From: Rhodospirillales bacterium
Lineage (GTDB): Bacteria; Pseudomonadota; Alphaproteobacteria; SMXQ01
DNA: 6,722 nt
Assembly: GCA_024638585.1 (NCBI GenBank)
Contig: JAHEKA010000125.1
Coordinates: 1 to 6,722 of the forward strand
Direction: 5' to 3'
Made by a program: the position numbers and the translations under genes. This document shows positions 1 through 6,509 of the stretch, one piece after another. Below the pieces are notes generated by a model. The model worked only from the letters and a program-made list of their open reading frames with translations, did not search any database and was not told where the DNA came from. Every line of letters begins with the position of its first letter. Within the stretch, counting starts at the first letter, position 1.

Positions 1-1
1 G

Positions 2-445
2 CCCAATTATATTCGCCACGGGCCGATGGAGGCCACCTATCGTGCGGTCATGGAGACTTGGCGGCTGTCGGCCTTCACCTTGCAGGCAGTGGGCCAGATC
101 ATCGTCGGTCAGCGTTCGGCCGAAGGGTTGGGCGGGCCCATCCGTATCGCCGAGATGTCGAGCCAGCAGGCTGAGCTCGGCATGGCCCGTGTCTTCTGGT
201 TCCTCGCTCTCCTGTCCATCAACCTGGGTCTGATCAATCTGTTCCCCATTCCCATGCTCGACGGCGGTCACCTCGTGTTCTACGGCATCGAGGCGATCCA
301 GGGCCGCGCGGTCAGCGACCGGACCATGGAATACGGGTTCCGCATCGGCCTGGGCTTGGTGTTGTCCCTGTTCGTCTTCGTGACGGTGCAGGATCTCATG
401 CGGTTCGAGACGATTGCCAATTTCATCAAAGGTCTTGTGTCCTAG
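2..445 (+). CDS. rseP: RseP-type site-2 zinc metalloprotease, C-terminal part (5' end outside window)
   Basis: This is the last 147 codons of an intramembrane metalloprotease of the RseP/YaeL family (M50). The reading frame is open from the window edge, so the first ATG at 26 is internal and not the start. In E. coli, RseP cleaves the anti-sigma factor RseA in the inner membrane and also clears signal-peptide remnants. Visible here are a GGPIRIAE segment typical of the family, a hydrophobic helix, and the motif NLFPIPMLDGGH at about 236-271. The Asp of LDGGH (codon 260-262) is the family's C-terminal zinc ligand. A second hydrophobic helix (about 338-385) precedes the C-terminus. The HExxH motif and PDZ domains would lie upstream of the window. 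The TAG stop at 443-445 overlaps the bamA ribosome binding site, and rseP-bamA adjacency is the usual arrangement in proteobacteria. Identification is firm; the actual substrate in this organism is unknown. Confidence 0.95.
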   Translation, partial: PNYIRHGPMEATYRAVMETWRLSAFTLQAVGQIIVGQRSAEGLGGPIRIAEMSSQQAELGMARVFWFLALLSINLGLINLFPIPMLDGGHLVFYGIEAIQGRAVSDRTMEYGFRIGLGLVLSLFVFVTVQDLMRFETIANFIKGLVS

Positions 446-448
446 GGA
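444..448 (+). promoter_or_regulatory. Shine-Dalgarno site of bamA
   Basis: AGGGA lies 6 nt before the bamA ATG at 455 and includes the last two bases of the rseP stop codon. It is the best-looking ribosome binding site in the window. It supports the 455 start and suggests that bamA translation follows directly from rseP termination. Confidence 0.65.
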
Positions 449-454
449 TAGCGG

Positions 455-2794
455 ATGAAGGGGATTCGGATATCGCTTGCGGCCTTATTGGCGCTGCTCG
501 TCCTGGCGCCGGCACTGCTTGTGTCGTTTGGCGGCGGCGGGGCCTGGGCTCAGGGCAGGCCCGGGGCGCCCGCGAACCGCATTCTTGAAATCCGTGTCGA
601 GGGGATCCAGCGGATCGCGCCGGAGACCGTCCGTTCCTACATGCAGATCCGGGCCGGTGATCCCTTCGATGCGCAACGTATCGATCAGTCTCTCAAGGCC
701 TTGTTCCAAACCGGTTTGTTCAGCGACGTTTCCATCCGTCAGGAGGGGCTGGTTCTGGTGGTCAAGGTGGTGGAGAACCCGATCATCAACCGGGTCGCGT
801 TTGAAGGGAATGACTTCATGGAGGAGGAGGACCTGCGCAAGGAGGTCCAGCTTCGTTCCCGCCGCGTCTACACCCAGACCCGGGTTCGGAACGACGTGAA
901 GCGGATCATCGATCTCTATAGCCGCCAGGGCAGGTTCGCGGTGACCGTGGTGCCCAAGGTGATCCAGCGGCCCCAGAACCGCGTCGACCTGGTCTTCGAG
1001 ATCAATGAGGGCGAACCGACCCTGATCCGAACCATCAGCTTCATCGGCAACAAGGCTTATTCCGACCGCCGCCTGCGTTCTGTGATCCAGAGCTCGGAAA
1101 CCAGCTTCTACGCCTTTCTGACCGCCGACGACGTCTATGATCCGGATCGGGTGCGGTTCGATGAGGAACAGTTGCGGCGGTACTACAATTCCAGGGGTTA
1201 TGCCGATTTCCGTGTACTTTCGACGACCGCGGAGCTGTCTCCCAACCGTGAGGATTTCTTCCTGACCTTCACTTTGGAGGAGGGGGCGCGCTACAAGACG
1301 GGGAAGGTCGAGATCAAGTCCCAGCTCAAGGGGCTAGACCCCAAAGTCGTTGCCCACCGGCTGACCGTCGCCCAGGGCGAGTGGTACAACGCCATGGAGG
1401 TCGAGCGCTCGGTCGACCGCTTGACCGATGAGGTGAGCGGGCGCGGCTTCGCTTTCATCGACATCCGCCCCCAATTGAAGCGGGATAAGGACAAGCGCGT
1501 CGTCGCGGTGACCTTCATCATCCGCGAAGGCCCGCGCCTGTTCGTGGAAAGGATCAATATCCGGGGCAACGTCCGCACCCTCGACAAGGTGATCCGGCGT
1601 GAGATGAGGTTGGTGGAAGGAGATGCCTTCAACCGGGCCCGGTACCGCCGGTCAGACCGGCGCGTGAAGGGCCTCGGCTACTTCAAGACCACCAAGTTTA
1701 CCCGCAAGCGGGGCAGCGCGCCGGATAAGACCGTGATCGATGTCGAGGTCGAGGAACAGTCGACCGGCTCGTTCTCCATCGGCGCGGGATTCTCGTCCTC
1801 GAACGGGCTGCTGACCACGGCCCAACTGGTGGAGCGTAACCTGCTGGGCAAGGGACAGCAGCTGAAGATCAGCGCGTCGTTGGGAAGCCGGACCCAGAAT
1901 GTCGAACTGGGCTTCACCGAGCCTTATTTCCTGGAGCGGAACATGTCCGCGGGCTTCGATGTCTTTCGCACCCGCACCGACGACAACGAGACGATCTCTT
2001 TCGACCGCGTGTTGGTTGGCTTCGGACTGCGTGTGGGTTTTGCCTATAACGATCGCCTGCGTCAGGGCTTGAACTACAAGCTCCAGCAAAAGGATGTGAA
2101 GATCACTGATGCCTCCGACCCGGACCTGTCGGTGTTCATCAAGCGCCAGGAAGGCAGGGCGGTCACGTCAAGCTTCGGCCAAAGCCTTATCTATGACATG
2201 CGTGACAGTCGGGTCGATACGCGGGAAGGTTATATCCTCCGCTTGGCCAACGACCTCGCCGGATTCGGGGGCGATAACCGCTATCTTCGGACCGAGCTCT
2301 CCGGCGCCGTCTATTATGAAGTGGTTAGCGATTGGGTGGTGCGGCTGAGCAGCGATGTGGGTTATATCTTCGGAATCGGCAAGGACGTCCGCATCGACGA
2401 CCGCTTCTTTATCGGCGGCGACGGGTTGCGACACGGTTTGCGAGGCTTCGCGGTGGGCGGCATCGGACCTCGTGACGAGGACACCGATGACGCGCTCGGT
2501 GGCAACCTCTTCACCACTGCCAGTGCGGAATTGGCGGTGCCTCTCGGGACAGCCAGTACGTTCCAGACCAAAGGTTACCTGTTCGTCGATGCCGGAACGC
2601 TGATAGACATAGACGATGAGGATGTTCCGGGATCCAAGGTTCTAGATGATGGAAGCATCCGGCTTGCGACAGGCTTTGGGGTCGGGGTCAAAACCCCCTT
2701 CGGCGTGATCCGGCTGAACTACGCCTTCCCGATTCTCAAGACCGATTTCGATGAGATCGAAAGGTTCAGTTTCCGTTTCGGGACCTCACTCTAA
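455..2794 (+). CDS. bamA: BamA, outer membrane protein assembly factor (Omp85 family)
   Basis: BamA is the central barrel of the BAM complex, which folds and inserts beta-barrel proteins into the outer membrane. The 779-residue product is close to the usual length. Residues 1-32 form a signal peptide (charged start, hydrophobic core, AWA before a likely cut at 32/33). Five POTRA domains follow at roughly 42-110, 111-187, 190-278, 281-358 and 361-434; the third begins with the typical IRTISFIGNKAYSD segment. The C-terminal barrel spans about 436-779 and carries the family's conserved RGF motif of the inward loop L6 at 663-665, followed by GGIGPRD. The start at 455 is chosen because it gives an intact signal peptide and has a good ribosome binding site. 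Two oddities are seen: the protein ends FRFGTSL, with Leu where an aromatic residue is expected, and two strongly acidic stretches occur in the barrel (674-679 and 718-732). Family assignment is certain. Confidence 0.98.
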   Translation: MKGIRISLAALLALLVLAPALLVSFGGGGAWAQGRPGAPANRILEIRVEGIQRIAPETVRSYMQIRAGDPFDAQRIDQSLKALFQTGLFSDVSIRQEGLVLVVKVVENPIINRVAFEGNDFMEEEDLRKEVQLRSRRVYTQTRVRNDVKRIIDLYSRQGRFAVTVVPKVIQRPQNRVDLVFEINEGEPTLIRTISFIGNKAYSDRRLRSVIQSSETSFYAFLTADDVYDPDRVRFDEEQLRRYYNSRGYADFRVLSTTAELSPNREDFFLTFTLEEGARYKTGKVEIKSQLKGLDPKVVAHRLTVAQGEWYNAMEVERSVDRLTDEVSGRGFAFIDIRPQLKRDKDKRVVAVTFIIREGPRLFVERINIRGNVRTLDKVIRREMRLVEGDAFNRARYRRSDRRVKGLGYFKTTKFTRKRGSAPDKTVIDVEVEEQSTGSFSIGAGFSSSNGLLTTAQLVERNLLGKGQQLKISASLGSRTQNVELGFTEPYFLERNMSAGFDVFRTRTDDNETISFDRVLVGFGLRVGFAYNDRLRQGLNYKLQQKDVKITDASDPDLSVFIKRQEGRAVTSSFGQSLIYDMRDSRVDTREGYILRLANDLAGFGGDNRYLRTELSGAVYYEVVSDWVVRLSSDVGYIFGIGKDVRIDDRFFIGGDGLRHGLRGFAVGGIGPRDEDTDDALGGNLFTTASAELAVPLGTASTFQTKGYLFVDAGTLIDIDDEDVPGSKVLDDGSIRLATGFGVGVKTPFGVIRLNYAFPILKTDFDEIERFSFRFGTSL

Positions 2795-2807
2795 AAACAG
2801 CTCAGAT

Positions 2808-2811
2808 AAGG
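2808..2811 (+). promoter_or_regulatory. Probable ribosome binding site of skp/ompH
   Basis: AAGG lies 11 nt before the ATG at 2823, a slightly long spacing. It is the only purine-rich candidate in the 28-nt gap after bamA. A two-codon ORF (ATG ACG TGA, 2815-2823) sits between this site and the start, and its stop overlaps the start codon as TGATG. Confidence 0.35.
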
Positions 2812-2822
2812 TAGATGACGTG

Positions 2823-3389
2823 ATGAAATCTCTTGTGTCCCTGATGGTGGCGGTGGGCCTCCTCATCGGGACTGCGTTCCTGCCATCCCCCGCTGCAGCG
2901 CAAGGCCAAGCCGGGGCCAAGATCGCGGTTTTGGATTCGATTGTCGTGCGGGTCAGATCCAAGGCCGGGAAATCCATTTCCAAGCAACTCTCCACCTTCC
3001 GCAAGGCGCTTCAGAAGGATGCGGAGGCGCAGCAGAACAAGCTCCGCGCCGCACGCAACGAATTGCGCCTGCAGCGTTCGCTGCTGTCGCCGGAGGCGAT
3101 GCAAGCCAGGGAGCGCAAGTTCCAGGACGATTTCAAGGTGGCGCAGCGGCGCTTTCAGGTGCAGAAGAAGGCACTGGACAAATCCAGGATCGACGCGACG
3201 AAGGCCTTCGACGAGCACCTGACCGAAGTTCTCAAGGCGCTGCAGAAGGAGCGGAATTACGACGTCATTTTGGACAAGCGGCCATCGGTGATCTTTGTTT
3301 CGCCGGCCGTGAACATCACCAAGGACGTGCTCGCGCGCATCGATAAGCGCGTCCAGCACATTTCCGTAAAAAAGCCAGGGACAAAATAG
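2823..3389 (+). CDS. skp: Skp/OmpH-family periplasmic chaperone
   Basis: The 188-residue protein resembles Skp (OmpH), a trimeric periplasmic holdase that carries unfolded outer-membrane proteins towards BamA. The start at 2823 was chosen because it opens directly into a signal peptide (MK, hydrophobic core, AAA before a likely cut at 26/27). The open frame extends back to 2751, but this would overlap bamA and bury the signal peptide; a GTG at 2820 is a minor alternative. The mature protein begins with a short strand (KIAVLD), then the family-typical SKAGKSI at 46-52, then a long charged, K/R- and Q-rich helical region (about 53-145) expected to form the coiled-coil tentacle. The C-terminal strand segment (DVILDKRPSVIFVSPAVNIT, 147-166) and the final helix are typical of alphaproteobacterial OmpH. 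Position between bamA and lpxD is the classical one. The family is clear; chaperone function is inferred from homology and context. Confidence 0.93.
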   Translation: MKSLVSLMVAVGLLIGTAFLPSPAAAQGQAGAKIAVLDSIVVRVRSKAGKSISKQLSTFRKALQKDAEAQQNKLRAARNELRLQRSLLSPEAMQARERKFQDDFKVAQRRFQVQKKALDKSRIDATKAFDEHLTEVLKALQKERNYDVILDKRPSVIFVSPAVNITKDVLARIDKRVQHISVKKPGTK

Positions 3390-3390
3390 C

Positions 3391-3401
3391 GCCGGAACGG
3401 C
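3391..3401 (+). promoter_or_regulatory. Small inverted repeat over the lpxD ribosome binding site
   Basis: GCCG-GAA-CGGC forms a perfect 4-bp GC stem with a 3-nt loop that ends one base before the lpxD ATG. The only Shine-Dalgarno-like bases ahead of lpxD (GGAA, 3394-3397) lie in the last stem base and the loop. It is too short and lacks a T-run, so it is not a terminator. A modest effect on lpxD translation is possible, but the match may be chance in GC-rich DNA. Confidence 0.25.
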
Positions 3402-4430
3402 ATGGCGGACCCGCGATTCTATAGCGTTGCGCCACCGCGCAGTCTGCGTGACCTGGCGGCGATTGCCGGGGCGACGATCTCCGATGAGGCTGCCGCGGAC
3501 GAATTGGTCAGGGACGTCGCGCCGCTTCAGGATGCGGGGCCGGAAGACATCAGTTTCTTCGACGGTAAAAAGGCGTACCGGGATGCTTTCCTGGAATCCC
3601 GGGCGGGCGCTTGTGTGGTTGCCCCAGGTGACAGCGCCGATTCGCCCGCCGGTATGATTTTGCTTGCGGTGGCGGACCCGCATTTGGGTTATGCGCGCAT
3701 CGCGCAGGCGTTCTATCCCTCGCTGGACGACCCGCCCACGGCCCAGGTCGAGGCCGTGGATCCGAGCGCCGTCTTGGGGGCCGGCGTCGAGGTGGCGCCC
3801 GGCGCGGTGATCGGGCCCGGCGCAGAGATCGGAGCCGGCAGCCGCATCGGAGCCAATGCCGTGATCGGCCCAGGCGTTTGCATTGGCGAAGGCGGATTTA
3901 TCGGTCCCTTGGCCAGCGTGCGGTACTGCTTGGCCGGCGATCGGGTGCGCATCGCAGCCGGCGCGCGAATCGGGGAAGATGGATTCGGCTTTGCCCTCGG
4001 CGCGGAGGGCCATGTCAAAGTCCCGCAACTCGGCCGCGTCATCATCGGAAATGGCGTTGAGATCGGCGCCAACACGACGATCGACCGCGGCGCCGGGCCG
4101 GATACCGTGATCGGCGACGGTGTGATCATCGACAATCTGGTTCAGATTGCGCACAATGTCCGCGTGGGGCGAAACAGCATCATCGTTGCCCAGGTTGGAA
4201 TATCGGGCAGTACAACAATCGGGGATAATGTGGTAATCGGTGGTCAAGCGGGCATTGCCGGGCATTTGGTCCTGGGTGACGGGGTCCGCATCGCGGCCCA
4301 GTCCGGTGTCATGACCGATATACCGGCGGGCGCCACCTTTGGGGGATCGCCCGCCCTGCCGCAGAGAGATTGGTTCAGGCAGGTCGCGATGCTGAGACGG
4401 CTAACCAAGAAGAACCTGGATGATCGATGA
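3402..4430 (+). CDS. lpxD: LpxD, UDP-3-O-(3-hydroxyacyl)glucosamine N-acyltransferase
   Basis: LpxD transfers a second 3-hydroxyacyl chain from ACP to the 2-amino group of UDP-3-O-acylglucosamine, the third step of lipid A synthesis, in the cytosol. The product is 342 residues, normal for the family. An N-terminal uridine-binding domain (about 1-110) contains the segment [13 protein letters not shown] left-handed beta-helix of hexapeptide repeats ([I/V]GxGxx pattern) runs from about 119 to 310, and a short helical tail (322-342) ends the protein. Signature motifs are GEDGFGFA (191-198), [10 protein letters not shown] (221-230) and [10 protein letters not shown] (244-253). His251 corresponds to the catalytic His239 of E. 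coli LpxD, and His288 to E. coli His276. At the position of E. coli Met290, part of the acyl-chain groove, there is Gly302, which may allow a longer chain. The gene starts 12 nt after skp and overlaps fabZ by 4 nt, so the two are probably translationally coupled. Confidence 0.98.
   Translation: MADPRFYSVAPPRSLRDLAAIAGATISDEAAADELVRDVAPLQDAGPEDISFFDGKKAYRDAFLESRAGACVVAPGDSADSPAGMILLAVADPHLGYARIAQAFYPSLDDPPTAQVEAVDPSAVLGAGVEVAPGAVIGPGAEIGAGSRIGANAVIGPGVCIGEGGFIGPLASVRYCLAGDRVRIAAGARIGEDGFGFALGAEGHVKVPQLGRVIIGNGVEIGANTTIDRGAGPDTVIGDGVIIDNLVQIAHNVRVGRNSIIVAQVGISGSTTIGDNVVIGGQAGIAGHLVLGDGVRIAAQSGVMTDIPAGATFGGSPALPQRDWFRQVAMLRRLTKKNLDDR
4427..4430 (+). other. ATGA stop-start overlap, lpxD/fabZ
   Basis: The fabZ ATG and the lpxD TGA share ATGA. 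The fabZ start has only a weak ribosome site (GGA at 4418-4420), so re-initiation by ribosomes leaving lpxD is the likely source of fabZ translation. A second in-frame ATG at 4433 could serve instead. Confidence 0.7.
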
Positions 4431-4894
4431 CGATGGATGCGTCAAAACAAGAAAGTAAATCTCTGGATATCGAGCGGATCAAGGAGATGATTCCCCATCG
4501 ATACCCGTTCTTGATGATCGACCGGGTCGACGAGGTGATTTCCAATCAGAGTGCGGTCGGCATCAAGAACGTCACCGTCAACGAATACTTCTTCCAGGGT
4601 CACTTCCCGAGCCAGCCGGTGGTGCCGGGCGTCCTGATCATCGAAGCCATGGCACAGACCGCCGCCGTCCTGGTGGTGGAAACGTTGGGGAGCGAGGCGG
4701 AAGGCAAGCTGGTCTATTTCATGACCATCGATAACGCGCGTTTCAGACGCCCCGTCGGGCCGGGGGACCAACTCAAGGTCCATGTCCAGAAGCAGCAGAA
4801 CCGGCGAAATGTGTGGAAGTTCAAGGGCGAAGCCAAGGTTGACGGCACCCTGGTGGCCGAAGCCACTTATGCGGCGATGATTATGGATGAGTAG
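4427..4894 (+). CDS. fabZ: FabZ, (3R)-hydroxyacyl-ACP dehydratase
   Basis: FabZ removes water from (3R)-hydroxyacyl-ACP to give trans-2-enoyl-ACP in each round of type II fatty acid synthesis, in the cytosol. The 155-residue protein is a single hot-dog domain of normal length. The opening [13 protein letters not shown] (22-34) is the FabZ signature. His59 in GHFP and Glu73 in [10 protein letters not shown] (68-77) match the catalytic His/Glu pair of the family. The later [12 protein letters not shown] segment is also typical and distinguishes FabZ from FabA. The ATG at 4427 overlaps the lpxD stop. FabZ sits between two acyltransferases that use the same 3-hydroxyacyl-ACP pool, so co-expression with lpxD and lpxA would couple the split between phospholipid and lipid A synthesis. 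This arrangement is conserved in many proteobacteria. Nothing unusual is seen. Confidence 0.98.
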   Translation: MTMDASKQESKSLDIERIKEMIPHRYPFLMIDRVDEVISNQSAVGIKNVTVNEYFFQGHFPSQPVVPGVLIIEAMAQTAAVLVVETLGSEAEGKLVYFMTIDNARFRRPVGPGDQLKVHVQKQQNRRNVWKFKGEAKVDGTLVAEATYAAMIMDE

Positions 4895-4897
4895 CCT

Positions 4898-5698
4898 ATG
4901 ACCGATATCCATCCGACGGCCATCGTCGACCCCGGGGCGGAATTCGAAGAAGGCGTCACCATTGGCGCCTATTGTTGCGTTGGGCCCCATGTCCGGCTCG
5001 GCGCCAATGTGAGCCTCCGGTCCCATGTTGTCATCGAAGGGCGCACGGAGATCGGCGCCGGCAGCGAGATTTTCCCCTTTGCCGTGATCGGCCAGCGGCC
5101 CCAGGACCTGAAATATTCCGGTGAGCCTTCCCGGGTGGAGATCGGTGACAACACGGTGATCCGCGAACACGTGACCATCCATCCGGGCACCGCGGGCGGC
5201 GGGTTGGTGACTCGGGTCGGTAGCGACAGCCTGATCATGGTGGGCGCCCATGTCGCCCATGACTGCCAGGTCGGCCGGTCGGTGATCATGGCCAACAACG
5301 CGACCCTCGGCGGACATGTCACCGTGGGGGATTATGCCATCCTGGGCGGGCTCGCGGGGATCCATCAATTCGTGCGCGTCGGTCATCATTCCATGGTGGG
5401 AGGGCTGTCCGGGGTCGAGAACGACGTCATTCCCTATGGCTCGGTCATGGGAAACCGGGCCTATCTCAGCGGACTCAACACCGTCGGCCTCAAGCGCCGG
5501 GGTTTTTCGCGGGAGGGAATCCATTCGCTCAGGGCGGCCTACCGGTTGCTTTTCGCGGAGGAGGGGACACTGGCCGAACGGCTCGCCGACGTTTCAGACA
5601 TGTTCAAGGATGACGCCGCGGTGATGGAGATCGTCAATTTCATCCAAGCCGATTCGTCCCGTGCGGTCTGCCAGCCCCAAACCAAGCGTGCCGCCTAA
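4898..5698 (+). CDS. lpxA: LpxA, UDP-N-acetylglucosamine 3-O-acyltransferase
   Basis: LpxA catalyses the first step of lipid A synthesis, moving a 3-hydroxyacyl chain from ACP to the 3-OH of UDP-GlcNAc, in the cytosol. The product has 266 residues (E. coli 262). A left-handed beta-helix of hexapeptide repeats fills roughly residues 1-188, and a helical domain with GLKRRGFSREGI follows. The catalytic base is His121 in AHVAHDCQVG (E. coli His125), with His118, the LGGH histidine at 140 and His156 in GIHQF matching E. coli His122, His144 and His160. The segment QDLKYSGEPSRVEIGD is also family-typical. Gly169 aligns with E. coli Gly173, the residue associated with accepting a C14 rather than a C10 chain. 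The start lies 3 nt after the fabZ stop, with a weak ribosome site (GGATGAG, 4885-4891). The 3' end overlaps lpxI. Confidence 0.98.
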   Translation: MTDIHPTAIVDPGAEFEEGVTIGAYCCVGPHVRLGANVSLRSHVVIEGRTEIGAGSEIFPFAVIGQRPQDLKYSGEPSRVEIGDNTVIREHVTIHPGTAGGGLVTRVGSDSLIMVGAHVAHDCQVGRSVIMANNATLGGHVTVGDYAILGGLAGIHQFVRVGHHSMVGGLSGVENDVIPYGSVMGNRAYLSGLNTVGLKRRGFSREGIHSLRAAYRLLFAEEGTLAERLADVSDMFKDDAAVMEIVNFIQADSSRAVCQPQTKRAA

Positions 5699-6509
5699 AC
5701 TCGGCATCATCGCGGGTCAGGGGGATTTGCCGGCACTGGTCGCAGATGCCGCGGAGTCCCAGGGGCGCGACACCTTCATTCTTGCCCTGGAGGGCCAAAC
5801 CGCCCGGGACCTGGTCGAAGAACGCTCTCACCGTTGGGTGCGGCTCGGTGCCGTCGGCAGCGCCATCGACGCCCTCAGCGGCGCCGGCTGCGAGGAGGTC
5901 GTCTTCGCCGGCGCCGTCCGTCGGCCGTCATTGCTGAACCTCGGGCTGGATGCGCGGGGGGCGAAACTGTTCGCCAAGATCGGCAAGGCGGCGCTCGGCG
6001 ACGACCGGTTGCTGACGGTGCTGGTCAAGGAGTTGGAGGACGAGGGGCTCAGCGTCGTCGGCGCCGACGAACTCTTGACCGGGTTGTTGGTGGCGCCGGG
6101 GGTGCTCGGCCGCCATGGGCCCGACCAGATTGCCGAGATCGATATCGCCCTGGGGCTGGAGGTGGCAAAGGCGATCGGCGCACTGGATATCGGCCAGGCC
6201 GTGGTGGTGCAACAGGGGATCGTGCTTGGGGTCGAAGCGGCAGAGGGGACAGATGCCCTGATCCGGCGGTGCGCCGATCTGCGGCGCGAAGGTCCCGGCG
6301 GGGTGTTGGTCAAGATCAAGAAGCCGGGCCAGGAGCGGCGGGTAGATCTTCCCACCATCGGCCCAGGAACCGTGAACGGATTGGTCGAAGCCGGTCTGCG
6401 GGGAATTGTCATCGAGGCCGGCGCCACCCTCGTTCTGCATCGTGACGCGGTGATCGACGCGGCCGATGCGGCCGGCCTGTTCCTGGTGGCAGCCGCCTTG
6501 GAGCCATGA
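5688..6509 (+). CDS. lpxI: LpxI, UDP-2,3-diacylglucosamine pyrophosphatase
   Basis: LpxI hydrolyses UDP-2,3-diacylglucosamine to lipid X and UMP, the fourth step of lipid A synthesis. It is the alternative to LpxH and is unrelated to it in fold. From the start given, the protein has 273 residues. It begins with KLGIIAGQGDLP (4-15), the family's N-terminal signature, and later shows FAGAVRRP (73-80), DIGQAVVVQQGIVLGVEAAE (167-186) and RVDLPTIG (218-225). Asp220 in the last motif corresponds to the functionally essential Asp225 of Caulobacter LpxI. Two domains are expected, meeting near residue 130-140. The start is uncertain: GTG at 5688 places the signature at residue 4, as in homologues, and overlaps lpxA by 11 nt; GTG at 5661 would add nine residues and overlap by 38 nt. 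Neither has a clear ribosome site, so coupling to lpxA translation is likely. The gene lies between lpxA and lpxB, typical of alphaproteobacteria. Confidence 0.93.
   Translation: MPPKLGIIAGQGDLPALVADAAESQGRDTFILALEGQTARDLVEERSHRWVRLGAVGSAIDALSGAGCEEVVFAGAVRRPSLLNLGLDARGAKLFAKIGKAALGDDRLLTVLVKELEDEGLSVVGADELLTGLLVAPGVLGRHGPDQIAEIDIALGLEVAKAIGALDIGQAVVVQQGIVLGVEAAEGTDALIRRCADLRREGPGGVLVKIKKPGQERRVDLPTIGPGTVNGLVEAGLRGIVIEAGATLVLHRDAVIDAADAAGLFLVAAALEP
6506..6509 (+). other. ATGA stop-start overlap, lpxI/lpxB
   Basis: The lpxI TGA and the proposed lpxB ATG share ATGA. GGAG at 6500-6503 is only 2 nt from this ATG, which is too close, and 14 nt from the next in-frame ATG at 6518, which is somewhat far. 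Either coupled re-initiation at 6506 or a start at 6518 is possible. Confidence 0.6.

Noticed and set aside
2795..2822. Possible promoter or terminator between bamA and skp
   Set aside because: The 28-nt gap has no stem-loop with a T-run and is too short for a convincing -35/-10 pair within it.
2751..2822. N-terminal extension of skp into bamA (212-residue version)
   Set aside because: It would put 24 non-hydrophobic residues ahead of a well-formed signal peptide and overlap bamA by 44 nt; the ATG at 2823 explains the protein better.
2815..2823. Two-codon ORF ATG ACG TGA overlapping the skp start as TGATG
   Set aside because: Such short patterns are common by chance. Without conservation there is no support for a regulatory leader, so it is noted only in the skp ribosome-site entry.
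2802..4265. Long minus-strand open frame (487 codons) opposite skp and lpxD
   Set aside because: It lies antisense to two well-identified genes, has no recognisable domain, and is rich in Asp, His, Arg and Ala as expected from the complement of GC-rich codons. Its repetitive part mirrors the 18-nt periodicity of the lpxD hexapeptide repeats.
3765..4320. Roughly 18-nt periodic repeat of ATCGG/GGCGCC-type words
   Set aside because: This is the DNA image of the hexapeptide repeats that form the LpxD beta-helix (a weaker version occurs in lpxA), not a separate repeat array.
4442..5524. Minus-strand open frame (360 codons) opposite fabZ and lpxA
   Set aside because: Same reasoning: the frame follows the codon bias and hexapeptide repeats of the real genes and shows no protein features of its own.
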